A model generated the notes under the pieces. It did not search any database and was not told where the DNA came from. It saw nothing but the letters and a program-made list of their open reading frames with translations. This document shows positions 47,742 through 56,771 of a stretch of DNA of 64,000 nucleotides, piece by piece (positions within the stretch are counted from its first letter, which is position 1; each line of letters begins with the position of its first letter). Made by a program: the position numbers and the translations under genes. Source of the stretch: Streptomyces sp. CB02009 (lineage in GTDB: Bacteria > Actinomycetota > Actinomycetes > Streptomycetales > Streptomycetaceae). The stretch is taken from the NCBI RefSeq assembly GCF_001905825.1, contig NZ_LIVV01000005.1:844522-908521 (forward strand), given 5' to 3'.

Positions 47742-48587
47742 TCAGGCCTTGATCTTCCCGGCGTAGATGTCCCGGCGGTCCGGCAGCGTCACCTGGACGG
47801 GGACCCCGAAGCCGTACAGCAGGGTCGTCGACGCGACCGCGACCGTACGGCCCTGGTTGCTGAAGCTGAACTGGTGGCGCACCTTCCGCAGCCTCCCCTC
47901 CCCGTCGAGGTAGGCGTCGAAGGGCACGGTGTCCGTGGTGAACCCTTTCGCCGCCGCGGCGAGCGCTCCCCTGAGCTGCGGCGCGGCGACCCGGGCGGCG
48001 TGCGCGATGTCCGCGACCCCGCGGTAGTGGCTGACTTTCACCCCCGCCAGCTCGACCTCTCCGACGTACGTGACCTGCCGGGCGCCCCGCAGCAGCTCGG
48101 CCGCGGCGGCCGGATCGGTGGCCCCGCCCGTGACGAGGTTCCCGTCGTCGAGGGTGGTGGTGTCGACCCGCACCCACTTGTCGGCGGGCACCCCGGCCCC
48201 CCGGTTCTTCATGTAGAGGGCGCCGGGGGTGAGGAGCTCGGTGATCGGCCGGTGCGCGCTGGTCCCGGCGGGGTCCTTCGGCAGCACCACCTGGAGCCGG
48301 CCGGTACGGCGCCGGAAGTCGTAGCCGCCCTCGCCCCGGATGGTGACCCGCGTCCCGCCGGCGGCCATCTCCATGGAGGTGCTCGCCTTGGAGGTGCCGG
48401 CCTTCGTCAGCGCGTCGGGGGCGTTCCGTACGGCGAGGGCGGGGTCGACCGTCGGCCTGGGGTCCTCGGGGGCGGCGCAGCCCGAGACCGCGGCGGTCCC
48501 GACGAGGGAGCCGACCAGGACGGCGGTGACGGCGAACGCCCCGCTTCCGCGTGTGCCCGGACGGCCGTTCCGCAGCTGCACCACCAT
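47742..48587 (-). CDS. Lipoprotein, LppX/LprG-like
   Basis: 281 residues. Signal peptide with lipobox Ala-Val-Ser-Gly-Cys near residue 37, so it is lipid-anchored outside the membrane. The mature part has a large beta-sheet pattern and the LppX/LprAFG-like segment near Lys-Ala-Ser-Thr-Ser-Met-Glu-Met. It continues to a C-terminal Val-Thr-Leu-Pro-Asp-Arg-Arg-Asp-Ile-Tyr. In mycobacteria such proteins carry lipids across the envelope. A possible role here is lipid or envelope homeostasis. Confidence 0.8.
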   Translation of the reverse strand: MVVQLRNGRPGTRGSGAFAVTAVLVGSLVGTAAVSGCAAPEDPRPTVDPALAVRNAPDALTKAGTSKASTSMEMAAGGTRVTIRGEGGYDFRRRTGRLQVVLPKDPAGTSAHRPITELLTPGALYMKNRGAGVPADKWVRVDTTTLDDGNLVTGGATDPAAAAELLRGARQVTYVGEVELAGVKVSHYRGVADIAHAARVAAPQLRGALAAAAKGFTTDTVPFDAYLDGEGRLRKVRHQFSFSNQGRTVAVASTTLLYGFGVPVQVTLPDRRDIYAGKIKA

Positions 48588-48718
48588 CGCCTGCCAACCC
48601 CCAACGCCTCACCGCTGTTTGCCCGGGACCCGCCCTTCCCCGGGCCCGCGGGCCCTGGGGACGCCCGATCCGCATAACGACGGTCGAGGCGTGCCGTCAC
48701 GCGCAGTACGGTGGTGAG

Positions 48719-48883
48719 GTGTACGCGCAGTCCTCCCCCCACACCACGACGATGTCGGAACGCGGTTCGTTCGCGCTGGCACGCTGCAGCTGCGGCTGGA
48801 CGGGCCCGGCCCGGAGATCCCGCGACCGGGCCCGCACGGACGCGGCGGACCACGTCCGCGCCGCGGAGGACACGGAGAGCTAG
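48719..48883 (+). CDS. Small Cys-containing hypothetical protein
   Basis: 54 residues from a GTG at 48719, in an otherwise open frame. Core sequence Ser-Phe-Ala-Leu-Ala-Arg-Cys-Ser-Cys-Gly-Trp-Thr-Gly-Pro-Ala-Arg-Arg-Ser-Arg-Asp contains a Cys-X-Cys-Gly-Trp motif. The polar Arg/Asp-rich tail reads Ala-Arg-Thr-Asp-Ala-Ala-Asp-His. Short proteins of this type recur in Streptomyces. A metal-binding role can be imagined but not shown. Divergent from the lipoprotein gene. Confidence 0.6.
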   Translation: MYAQSSPHTTTMSERGSFALARCSCGWTGPARRSRDRARTDAADHVRAAEDTES

Positions 48884-48940
48884 GCGGCGGGCGGCTCGGT
48901 CCCGGCGACCGGGGCGCGGTGGCCCGGGCGCAGGCGGGGC

Positions 48941-49666
48941 CTACGCGGCGAGGTCGTTGTGACCGGGGCCGGAGGCCTGGCCGCCCCCGATGCGGGGCTC
49001 GGGGATGCCGACCGCCTCCGGGTGCCGGGCCGGCCCGGCCCGGCGGGAGCGGACCAGACCCGCGCAGCGGCCCGAGCGGGCGACGGCGGAGACCACCGGG
49101 GTGAGCAGCGCGAGGGCGAGCGGGGCCAGGAGGAGCGCCACCGCCGTACCGAGGGCGAAGCCGCCGATCACGTCGGTCGGGTAGTGGACGCCCATGTAGA
49201 CCCGCGCGAAGCCCTCGGCGAGGGCGAGGCCGATCGCGACGAGTCCGAACCGGCGGTGGGCGACGAAGACGCCGACCCCGAGGGCCATCGCCAGCGTGGC
49301 GTGATCGCTGACGAAGGAGAAGTCGGTCTTCCCGGCGACGAGGACCTCGAGCCCCTGGTGGTCCCTGAAGGGCCGGGGGCGCTCGACGAAGCCGCGGATG
49401 GGGATGTTCACCAGGAGGGCGACGCCGGCGGCCAGCGGGGCCCACACGAGCCCGGCGACGGCCGAGACGGAGTCGGCCGGGGTGCCCCGGCGGCGGACGC
49501 TCCACCAGCACCACAGGACGACGAGGACCATCGCGAGCATGATCCCGTACTCGCCGACGAAACCCATGACGCGGTCGAACCACGGCGGGGCGGCCTTGGC
49601 CAGCCCGTTGATGTCGTAGAGCAGGCTGACATCGGGGTTCGAACCGTCCGATGCGAGTCCAGCCAT
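48941..49666 (-). CDS. PAP2-family phosphatase (possible undecaprenyl-diphosphatase)
   Basis: 241 residues with about five or six TM helices. The three PAP2 motifs are recognisable: Arg-Gly-Phe-Val-Glu-Arg-Pro-Arg-Pro (Lys replaced by Arg), Phe-Val-Ser-Asp-His-Ala (Ser-Gly-His replaced by Ser-Asp-His), and Ala-Arg-Val-Tyr-Met-Gly-Val-His-Tyr-Pro-Thr-Asp. This combination is seen in BcrC-like undecaprenyl pyrophosphatases. The C-terminal 45 residues are a hydrophilic tail. The gene begins 233 bp downstream of the cell-wall hydrolase gene. Confidence 0.88.
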   Translation of the reverse strand: MAGLASDGSNPDVSLLYDINGLAKAAPPWFDRVMGFVGEYGIMLAMVLVVLWCWWSVRRRGTPADSVSAVAGLVWAPLAAGVALLVNIPIRGFVERPRPFRDHQGLEVLVAGKTDFSFVSDHATLAMALGVGVFVAHRRFGLVAIGLALAEGFARVYMGVHYPTDVIGGFALGTAVALLLAPLALALLTPVVSAVARSGRCAGLVRSRRAGPARHPEAVGIPEPRIGGGQASGPGHNDLAA

Positions 49667-49707
49667 CTGCTGAGGCCCCTTGCTCTCGTGTCTGTGTTTT
49701 CCAACCC

Positions 49708-49733
49708 CCTTGGTCAGAGCGGTCGGACCAAGG
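49708..49733. promoter_or_regulatory. Inverted repeat upstream of the PAP2 gene
   Basis: CCTTGGTC (49708-49715) and GACCAAGG (49726-49733) are a perfect 8-bp inverted repeat with a 10-nt centre. It lies 42 bp upstream of the PAP2 start on the minus strand, in a 233-bp gap that otherwise shows no gene. It may be an operator, or the terminator of the upstream hydrolase gene. Confidence 0.45.
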
Positions 49734-49899
49734 AACGAACCGCCTGAGGCGCGCGTTCCGATCTCTCCGGTGGATCATGATGACGTTATCGAAGAGTGAC
49801 GGTTCACCGCAGCTCAGGGCCTGTGCATGACGGAGAGTTCCGGCCATGTCCGGTACGACCCGAAGGCGGACGCACCGGCCGACGGCCCGTCTGCTCCGG

Positions 49900-50925
49900 T
49901 CAGGTCTGCGGGAGATGGGTGGGCAGCGCCGCCGCGCCCTCCGCGGTGACCCGGGTCGCGCCGAAGTAGTCCGGGGTGTCGATCCGGTCGAAGCGGATCA
50001 CCGCCCCGGTGCGCGGCGCGTCGATCATGTACCCGCCGCCGACGTAGATGCCGACGTGCCGGATGGCCCGCGAGTTGGTCAGGTCGTCGGAGAAGAAGAC
50101 CAGGTCCCCGGGGAGCAGCTCCTCGCGCGAGGGGTGCGGACCGGCGTTGTACTGGTCGTTGGCCACGCGTGGCAGCCGGATGCCGACGCTCTCGTACGCG
50201 GCCTGGGTGAGCCCGGAGCAGTCGAACCGGCCGTTCTGCGCGGCCGTGCCCGTACCGCCCCAGAGGTACGGGGTGCCGAGCTTCCCCTGCGCGTAGTGGA
50301 TCGCGCTTGCCGCCTGACGGGACGGATCGACCCGGCCGACGGGCTGGGCGAAGCTCTTCTCCAGGGACTTGATGATGCGTACGTAGTTCCGGGTCTCGCT
50401 GATGGGCGGCACCCCGCCGTGCTTGATCACCCGGTACGCGCCCGCGTTGTACGCGGCGAGCATGTTGCTCGCCGGGTCCCCCGGCACGTTCTTCACGTAG
50501 CCGGCGAGCTCGCAGTCGTACGAGGCGGCCGACGGGATCGCGTCCTTGGGGTCCCAGATGTCCCGGTCGCCGTCCCCGTCGCCGTCCACCCCGTGGCCGG
50601 CCCACGTGCCGGGGATGAACTGGGCGATGCCCCGCGCGTCGGCCGAGGACACGGCCCGCGGGTTCCAGCCGCTCTCCTGGTAGAGCTGGGCGGCGAGCAG
50701 GGCAGGGTTGATGGCGGGGCACAGGTTCCCCCACTTCTGCACGAGGCCCTGGTAGAGCGCAGGGACCGCGCCCTTGGCGAGCGCCACGGGGCCGCTCGCG
50801 CCGCCCGCGGCGCCGGCGATGCCCGCCGCCGCCGAGTACGTCCCGATGACGAGCAGCGCGACGAAGCTCAGACAGACCCCGAAGGCCCCACCGGCCACCA
50901 GCCACGTCTTGCCGGCCCTACGCAC
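49900..50925 (-). CDS. Bifunctional lytic transglycosylase/NlpC-P60 cell-wall hydrolase
   Basis: 341 residues from the GTG at 50925 (GAGGGG 9 nt upstream; a TTG two codons earlier is an alternative). One N-terminal TM anchor (about 10-32) is followed by an SLT domain with catalytic Glu in Tyr-Gln-Glu-Ser-Gly-Trp-Asn. It then has an NlpC/P60 domain with Cys in Arg-Phe-Asp-Cys-Ser-Gly-Leu and His in Arg-His-Val-Gly-Ile-Tyr-Val. The same SLT-plus-NlpC arrangement is used in Gram-positive conjugation systems (VirB1-type, such as Orf14/TcpG/PrgK). Divergent from the secretion-like gene cluster. Confidence 0.9.
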   Translation of the reverse strand: MRRAGKTWLVAGGAFGVCLSFVALLVIGTYSAAAGIAGAAGGASGPVALAKGAVPALYQGLVQKWGNLCPAINPALLAAQLYQESGWNPRAVSSADARGIAQFIPGTWAGHGVDGDGDGDRDIWDPKDAIPSAASYDCELAGYVKNVPGDPASNMLAAYNAGAYRVIKHGGVPPISETRNYVRIIKSLEKSFAQPVGRVDPSRQAASAIHYAQGKLGTPYLWGGTGTAAQNGRFDCSGLTQAAYESVGIRLPRVANDQYNAGPHPSREELLPGDLVFFSDDLTNSRAIRHVGIYVGGGYMIDAPRTGAVIRFDRIDTPDYFGATRVTAEGAAALPTHLPQT

Positions 50926-51249
50926 CGTCAACCACCCCTCGGCTCATGGCAGTACGCCCCCGGGGCCGAGTCTAGGCGGTGGGCCGCCGACACCGCCCCA
51001 AGAGTGCAACAACGACAATCATTGCCCGGAGTCACTCTCCGTGATACACAGAGTGACCATACGCTTCTTTGCATAGAAACCGGCCAGACCACCGCAGGTC
51101 AAGACGGTCAAGTCGGTCAGATGTGCGGGGATCGGGTAAAGAGAGCCGTCAAGCCGTCACACGCGAGCGGTTTCATCAGCGAAGATAGGGCGATGACCCA
51201 TGCCGTCCGGCAGGGGCGACGAACTACCCATACAGGGGCGGTGAGTTAC
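50926..51249. promoter_or_regulatory. Divergent promoter region of the secretion-like cluster, with inverted repeat
   Basis: No convincing gene in these 324 bp. GTCACTCT (51031-51038) and AGAGTGAC (51050-51057) are perfect 8-bp arms with an 11-nt centre; a further partial half-site, AGAGTG, is at 51001-51006. An in-frame ATG at 51193 could lengthen the next protein by 19 residues. The symmetrical placement between the NlpC gene and the pilin-like gene suggests joint control. Confidence 0.5.
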
Positions 51250-51558
51250 ATGTACCTGGCGGCAGAAAAAGGCGACATCACCACCATCATCGGTGGAATC
51301 GCCCCCAACTGGGGCCCCTTCGGCAGCCTGGGCGCCGAGGCGAAGATCATGATCGAGGTGGTGATGGCCGTGGCCATCCTCCTCTGCCTCGGCATCGCCA
51401 TCTGGGGCGCGGCCAAGCAGCGCATCGGCGCGACCGCCCTCCGCGACACGTTCAGCGCGGAACAGGGCAAGGGCCTCATCGTGGCCGGCCTGACCGGCGT
51501 CTTCATCATCGGATCCCTGGGGACGCTGTTCACCATCGTGTACGGGATGGCGGTCTGA
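51250..51558 (+). CDS. Small two-TM protein, candidate VirB2/TrbC-like pilin
   Basis: 102 residues from the ATG at 51250, with GGTGAG 5 nt upstream. A short polar N-terminus precedes a hydrophobic helix (about 35-58, Met-Val-Met-Ala-Val-Ala-Ile-Leu-Leu-Cys-Leu-like), a polar loop with Gln-Arg-Ile-Gly-Ala-Thr-Ala, and a second hydrophobic helix (about 75-100). Size, topology and position as first gene of a T4SS-like operon match VirB2/TrbC pilins, but there is no long signal peptide. The assignment is inference. Confidence 0.65.
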   Translation: MYLAAEKGDITTIIGGIAPNWGPFGSLGAEAKIMIEVVMAVAILLCLGIAIWGAAKQRIGATALRDTFSAEQGKGLIVAGLTGVFIIGSLGTLFTIVYGMAV

Positions 51559-51654
51559 CCCCCCGTCGGACACCACTCCCCTGAGAATGCGTTCCCCAGA
51601 TGTCCAGCACGACGTACTGCCCGTACCGCGAACCAGTGAGGGGGCGTTCCCGGC

Positions 51655-52491
51655 ATGAGTCCCGGTGACGAGCACGACAGCTTCGGCGGCGTGGGCGGCT
51701 CGGGCCAGACCCGGACCCGCCTGCCCGAGGGCAACAGCGGCGACATGTACGGCGGAGCCCGCCGCCCCGTCCGCAGCTCCCGCTCCCTCCTCACCGTCGT
51801 CGGCGTGGTGGTCCTCCTCGTCGCCGCCATCGCCCTCGCCAACCGCGGCGGCGGCGACCCGGCGGACGCGGCGGGCCCCTCCTCCGACACCCCCGGCAGG
51901 ACGGCCCCCACGGAGGCGACGGGCGTCCGCCCGGTCACCGGCAAGAACGGCCGGATCCCCACGGGCTACGCCCAGGACGAGCAGGGGGCGCAGAGCGCGG
52001 CGACGAACTTCGCGGTGGCGCTGGGTTCGGTCGAGATGTTCGACGCCACCCGGCGTCGCGAGATCGTACGCGCCGTGCACGCCCCGGCGGTCGCGGACGA
52101 GACCGTCGCGAAGTTCGACGCCTCCTACAGCGCGGACCTCATGGCCAGCGCGGGACTGAACAAGGACGGAACCGCGCCCTCGGGCATGACCCTCGTGGCG
52201 CGCACCATCCCGATCGGCGCGAAGGTACGGGAGTACACGGGGAACTCGGCGACGGTCGAGGTCTGGTGCACCAGCCTCGGAGGCCTGGCGGGGGCCGGCT
52301 CGACCAAGCCCGTGACGTCCACGTGGTTCACCATCACGGAGAAGCTCACCTGGGTCGAGGGCGACTGGCGGGTGGCGTCCCTCGACCAGCACGAGGGCCC
52401 CACCCCGGTCAACGGCGACAACCGTGCCTCCCTGGCCGACGAGATCGCCGGAGCCGTCGAGGGATACGGAGGGTTCACCTATGCGCGCTGA
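51655..52491 (+). CDS. Single-TM protein with extracytoplasmic domain, VirB8/TcpC-like candidate
   Basis: 278 residues. A Gly-rich cytoplasmic tail (1-42), one TM helix (about 44-63), an Ala/Pro-rich spacer, then a soluble domain (about 115-278). The C-terminal half (Val-Thr-Ser-Thr-Trp-Phe-Thr-Ile-Thr-Glu-Lys-Leu-Thr-Trp-Val-Glu-Gly-Asp-Trp-Arg-Val) reads like an NTF2-like fold, as in VirB8 and TcpC. The match is architectural, not by signature. It overlaps the next gene by 11 nt. Confidence 0.7.
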   Translation: MSPGDEHDSFGGVGGSGQTRTRLPEGNSGDMYGGARRPVRSSRSLLTVVGVVVLLVAAIALANRGGGDPADAAGPSSDTPGRTAPTEATGVRPVTGKNGRIPTGYAQDEQGAQSAATNFAVALGSVEMFDATRRREIVRAVHAPAVADETVAKFDASYSADLMASAGLNKDGTAPSGMTLVARTIPIGAKVREYTGNSATVEVWCTSLGGLAGAGSTKPVTSTWFTITEKLTWVEGDWRVASLDQHEGPTPVNGDNRASLADEIAGAVEGYGGFTYAR

Positions 52492-53800
52492 GCGAGGCCT
52501 GGCCGCACGCGCGGCGACCGTGATCGCGGCGGTGTTCCTCTTCCTGCCCCTCCTGCTCGCCTCGGCGGCGCACGCGGCCCCCACACCGACACCCACGCCC
52601 TCTCCGAGCCAGAGCGCGGGCAAGAGCGAGTGCCGGTTCCTGGTGGGCGAGGCCCGCACGCTCTGCGAGCGAAGCCAGCCCGGTGGCGACACGGTGCCGC
52701 TCCCCGAGACGAACAACGAGCAGGACCCGCTCAAATCCCTCGCCCGCGGCTTCGCCGACGCCGCCATCGCCACCGTCGACTACCTCTCCAAGGCCGTCAA
52801 GGAGACCGCCGACGTCGACTTCACCAACACGGAGTTCCTCGGCCGGTACGCGATCGTCTTCGCCGCCTCCACCGTCCTCACCCTGCTCCTCTGGCTCCTC
52901 GCCGTCGCCAAGCGCGCCGTCCGCGGCGTCCCCCTCACCACCGCGCTGTCCGAAGCCATCGGCTTCCTCTGGCTGACGGTCCTCGCCTCCGCCTTCACGC
53001 CCCTGATCCTCTACACCGTCGTCAACGCCACCGACGCCGTCACCGAGGTCATCGCCTCCGGCACCGGCAAGCAGACCGACGTCTTCTTCGGCAGCTTCAA
53101 GGAGGCCCTCCAGAAGGGCGACAGCATCGGTGGCGGCCCCATCATGCTGATCATCGTGTCCCTGGTGACCGTGATCGCCGCCGGCGTGCTCTACCTGGAG
53201 CTCTTCCTCCGTGCCGTGATGCTGTACGTCGGCGCCCTCCTCGGCGTCGTCGTCTACTCCGGTCTCGTCGACAAGAACATGTGGGGCCACGTCCGCCGCT
53301 GGGCCGGCATCATGATCGCGATCATCATGGTCAAGCCGGTGATCGTCATCGTCCTCGGCCTGGCCGGCGCCCTCTCCTCCGGCACCGGACCAGACTCGTT
53401 CTCCGCCGTCGTCTCCGGCCTCGCGATCATCCTGCTTGCGATCTTCGCCTCCGCGATGATCTACCGCTTCGTCCCCGGCTTCGGCGACGAGATCGCCGCC
53501 TCCCGCAACAACCGCCTCCACCGCGCCGGCGAGAACGCGGCCGCCGCCGTCATCTCGTCCCCCGCGTCGCTCGTCTCCCAGGGCATCAAGACCCACAGCT
53601 CCCGCGGCGACGGCGGCGGCGGTCAGGGCGGCCAGCCCGCCCGCCCCGCCAACCCGATGTCCGGCGGCATGGCCGCCCACAGCAGCCGCGGCGGAAGCGG
53701 CGGCGGCGGCGCGACTCCTCCGCCCCCGCCCCGCAGCAGCAGTCCCACCGCGGGAACCCCGCACAGTAGCCGCAAGAACTCTGGAGGTGCAGGGCGTTGA
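52481..53800 (+). CDS. Polytopic membrane protein, TrbL/VirB6-like candidate
   Basis: 439 residues from the ATG at 52481, with GGAGG 8 nt upstream. A signal-like helix ends Ala-His-Ala-Ala, and is followed by a short loop with two Cys (Glu-Cys-Arg and Leu-Cys-Glu). Six or so TM helices (about 125-335) are followed by a 110-residue cytoplasmic tail with Gly/Ser/Pro and three His-Ser-Ser-Arg repeats. The topology and place resemble TrbL/VirB6 channel proteins. The stop overlaps the next start as TTGA. Confidence 0.75.
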   Translation: MRAERGLAARAATVIAAVFLFLPLLLASAAHAAPTPTPTPSPSQSAGKSECRFLVGEARTLCERSQPGGDTVPLPETNNEQDPLKSLARGFADAAIATVDYLSKAVKETADVDFTNTEFLGRYAIVFAASTVLTLLLWLLAVAKRAVRGVPLTTALSEAIGFLWLTVLASAFTPLILYTVVNATDAVTEVIASGTGKQTDVFFGSFKEALQKGDSIGGGPIMLIIVSLVTVIAAGVLYLELFLRAVMLYVGALLGVVVYSGLVDKNMWGHVRRWAGIMIAIIMVKPVIVIVLGLAGALSSGTGPDSFSAVVSGLAIILLAIFASAMIYRFVPGFGDEIAASRNNRLHRAGENAAAAVISSPASLVSQGIKTHSSRGDGGGGQGGQPARPANPMSGGMAAHSSRGGSGGGGATPPPPPRSSSPTAGTPHSSRKNSGGAGR

Positions 53801-55350
53801 CGACCCAGTCCCAGCCGGTCGCGCCCCGCCGTACGTATCTCGTGGGCCGTGCCCGGCCGAACGCGATCGTCGGCAAGAACCGCGAGACGGGCGAGATCGC
53901 CCTGATCATCGTCGGCGCCTTCCTCGGCATGATGAGCGGACTCCTCGTCCCCCTCCTCCCCCTGCGGATCGCGCTCCTCGCCGGCCTCCCGATGCTCGCG
54001 ATCGCCGCCGTGTACCTCCCGTACAAGCACCGCACGTTCTACAAGTGGTTCGAGATCAACCGCAGCTACAAGCGGATGCTCAAGCGCGGCACGGCCTACC
54101 GCTCCGTCGTCACCGAGGCCGGCACCCACCTCGACGGCCGCGAGGTCGAGGTCGGCCCGCCGCCCGGCATCGGCCGCGTGGGCTGGCTCGCCGCCCCCTT
54201 CGGCCCGGACGAGATCGCCGTCCTCCTGCACGCCGACCGCCGGACCGTCACCGCCGCCATCGAGATCGAGGGCCCCGGCGTCGGCCTGCGCGACAGCGAG
54301 GACCAGGAGGCCCTGGTCGACCGCTTCGGCACCCTCCTCAAGCACGTCGCCAACGGCGACGGCTTCGTGACCCGCCTCCAGATGCTGGCCCGTACGCTCC
54401 CCGCCGACCCGGACGCCCACGCCAAGGACGTCGGCCAGCGCGGCGACCCGAACGCGCCGACGTGGCTCATGGAGTCGTACGACCAGCTCCAGTCGATGGT
54501 CTCCACGTCCAGCGAGCAGCACCGCGCCTACCTCGTCGCCTGCATGCACTACACGCGCGAACTCGCCGCCGAGGCCAACGCCATGGCCCGCGCCGCCAAG
54601 CACGCCTCCGGTGCCCGCAAGCTCGACCGCGACGCCGGCCTCGCCGTGGTCATGGCCCGCGAGCTCACCGACATCTGCGCCCGCCTCGCCGAGGCCGACA
54701 TCCGTGTCCGCCAGCCCCTCGGCCAGTCCCGGCTCGCCTCCCTCGTGCACTCCATGTACGACCCGGACCACCCCATCGACCACATCCAGGCCATGACGAA
54801 ACGAAACGCTTGGCCCGCCGAACTGGACGCGATGGAGCCGACGTACCTCCAGGCGAAGACCCGCGAGTCCTCCACCCGCGCCCCCTGGTGCCACGCCACC
54901 GCCTGGGTGAAGGAGTGGCCGATGACCCCCGTCGGCGTCAACTTCCTCGCCCCGCTGCTCGTCCACACCCCGGACGTGATCCGTACGGTCGCCGTGACCA
55001 TGGATCTCGAGCCCACCGAGGTCGCCATCGAGCGGATGCTCACCGAGAAGACCAACGACGAGGCCGACGCCTCCCGCGCCGCGAAGATGAACCGCACGGT
55101 CGACCCGCGCGACATCGCCGCCCACGGCCGGCTCGACCAGCGGGGTGAAGATCTCGCCAGTGGCGCGGCAGGAGTGAACCTCGTCGGGTACATCACGGTG
55201 TCGTCGCGTTCACCCGAGGCCCTGGCCCGGGACAAGCGCACGATCAGGGCCTCCGCCGGCAAGTCGTATCTGAAGCTGGAGTGGTGCGACCGCGAGCACC
55301 ACCGGGCCTTTGTGAACACCTTGCCGTTCGCGACCGGCATCCGCCGCTAG
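53797..55350 (+). CDS. SCO6880-family protein, T4SS-associated
   Basis: 517 residues from a TTG at 53797, with GGAGG upstream. Two TM helices (about 35-75) follow a short N-terminus, like PrgI/VirB3 proteins. The large cytoplasmic part (80-517) resembles the N-terminal, non-NTPase half of VirB4. The next gene encodes the ATPase half. From memory this is the NCBI SCO6880 family. Together with the next gene it looks like a VirB3-VirB4 split. Confidence 0.8.
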   Translation: MTTQSQPVAPRRTYLVGRARPNAIVGKNRETGEIALIIVGAFLGMMSGLLVPLLPLRIALLAGLPMLAIAAVYLPYKHRTFYKWFEINRSYKRMLKRGTAYRSVVTEAGTHLDGREVEVGPPPGIGRVGWLAAPFGPDEIAVLLHADRRTVTAAIEIEGPGVGLRDSEDQEALVDRFGTLLKHVANGDGFVTRLQMLARTLPADPDAHAKDVGQRGDPNAPTWLMESYDQLQSMVSTSSEQHRAYLVACMHYTRELAAEANAMARAAKHASGARKLDRDAGLAVVMARELTDICARLAEADIRVRQPLGQSRLASLVHSMYDPDHPIDHIQAMTKRNAWPAELDAMEPTYLQAKTRESSTRAPWCHATAWVKEWPMTPVGVNFLAPLLVHTPDVIRTVAVTMDLEPTEVAIERMLTEKTNDEADASRAAKMNRTVDPRDIAAHGRLDQRGEDLASGAAGVNLVGYITVSSRSPEALARDKRTIRASAGKSYLKLEWCDREHHRAFVNTLPFATGIRR

Positions 55351-55370
55351 GGCCGAAGGGGCACAGACCC

Positions 55371-56771
55371 ATGCGAGATCCGCTGTCCGCCGTCACCGAC
55401 GCCTTCACCGCCTTCGTCCTCGGCAAGGTGGAGACGACCCGGCTGCCCGTCCGTACCTCCACCGGGCAGGCCCAGGCCGTCTACCTGCCGACCGCGGCCC
55501 CCGGCCTCGGCGACTCCGGCGTGATCATCGGCCGCGAGGTCTACAGCGGCAAGGGGTACATCTACGACCCCTTCCAGCTGTACGGGCAGCAGCTCCCCGC
55601 CCCCCACTGGCTGGTGCTCGGCGAGTCCGGCAACGGCAAGTCGGCGCTGGAGAAGACGTACGTGCTCCGCCAGCTCCGCTTCCGCGACCGGCAGGTCGTC
55701 GTCCTCGACGCCCAGGGCGAGGACGGCGTCGGCGAATGGAACCTCATCGCGCAGGAGCTGGGGATAACCCCCATCCGCCTGGACCCCATGGTCGCCAACG
55801 ACTCCGGGATCCGCCTCAACCCGCTCGACCCGTCGATCACCACGACCGGCCAGCTCGCCCTGCTGCGGACGATCATCGAGGTGGCGATGGGCCACGGCCT
55901 CGACGAGCGCTCCGGCTTCGCGCTCAAGGTCGCCCACGCGTACGTCGTCGAGCACACCACCCACCGCCAGCCGATCCTCACCGACATCGTGGAGCGGCTC
56001 CGCCACCCCGAGGCGGAATCCGCCGAGGCGATGAACGTCGACATAGACGATGTACGGGCCTGGGGCCTGGACGTCGCGCTCGTCCTGGACCGGCTGGTCG
56101 ACGGTGACCTGCGGGGCATGTTCGACGGGCCGACGACCGTCGGCATCGACCTCGACGCGCCGCTGATCGTCTTCGACCTCTCCCACATCGACCGCAACTC
56201 CATCGCCATGCCGATCCTCATGGCGATCGTCGGCGTCTGGCTGGAGCACACCTGGATCCGCCCCGACCGGAAGAAGCGCATCTTCCTCGTCGAGGAGGCC
56301 TGGCACATCATCAACAGCCCGTTCGTGGCGCAGCTGTTCCAGCGGCTGCTCAAGTTCGGCCGCCGGCTCGGCCTGTCGTTCGTCGCCGTCGTCCACCACC
56401 TCTCCGACGTCGTCGACGGAGCGGCGGCGAAGGAGGCCGCGGCCATCCTCAAGATGGCCTCCACCCGGACCATCTACGCCCAGAAGGCCGACGAGGCACG
56501 CAACACGGGCCGGGTCCTCGGCCTGCCCCGCTGGGCGGTCGAGATCATCCCGACCCTCACCCCGGGCATCGCGGTCTGGGACGTCAACGGCAACGTGCAG
56601 GTGGTCAAACACCTCATCACCGAACGGGAACGCCCGCTGGTCTACACGGACCGCGCCATGACGGAGGCCTCGGAGCCGTCGGGGGATCCGGACCTCGAAT
56701 GGGAGACGGAGCAGCGCGCGATCCTCATCGAGCAGCAGATGAACGGCACGTCGCAGTCGACGGTGGCATAG
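55371..56771 (+). CDS. VirB4-like ATPase of the secretion-like cluster
   Basis: 466 residues. Walker A is Gly-Glu-Ser-Gly-Asn-Gly-Lys-Ser near 86-93, and Walker B is Arg-Ile-Phe-Leu-Val-Glu-Glu-Ala-Trp-His, the VirB4/TrbE/ConE type (FLxxDEAW with Asp replaced by Glu). Further motifs are Arg-Leu-Gly-Leu-Ser-Phe-Val-Ala-Val-Val-His-His and Met-Ala-Ser-Thr-Arg-Thr. It is expected to energise assembly at the membrane. It directly precedes the coupling-protein-like gene without a gap. Confidence 0.88.
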   Translation: MRDPLSAVTDAFTAFVLGKVETTRLPVRTSTGQAQAVYLPTAAPGLGDSGVIIGREVYSGKGYIYDPFQLYGQQLPAPHWLVLGESGNGKSALEKTYVLRQLRFRDRQVVVLDAQGEDGVGEWNLIAQELGITPIRLDPMVANDSGIRLNPLDPSITTTGQLALLRTIIEVAMGHGLDERSGFALKVAHAYVVEHTTHRQPILTDIVERLRHPEAESAEAMNVDIDDVRAWGLDVALVLDRLVDGDLRGMFDGPTTVGIDLDAPLIVFDLSHIDRNSIAMPILMAIVGVWLEHTWIRPDRKKRIFLVEEAWHIINSPFVAQLFQRLLKFGRRLGLSFVAVVHHLSDVVDGAAAKEAAAILKMASTRTIYAQKADEARNTGRVLGLPRWAVEIIPTLTPGIAVWDVNGNVQVVKHLITERERPLVYTDRAMTEASEPSGDPDLEWETEQRAILIEQQMNGTSQSTVA

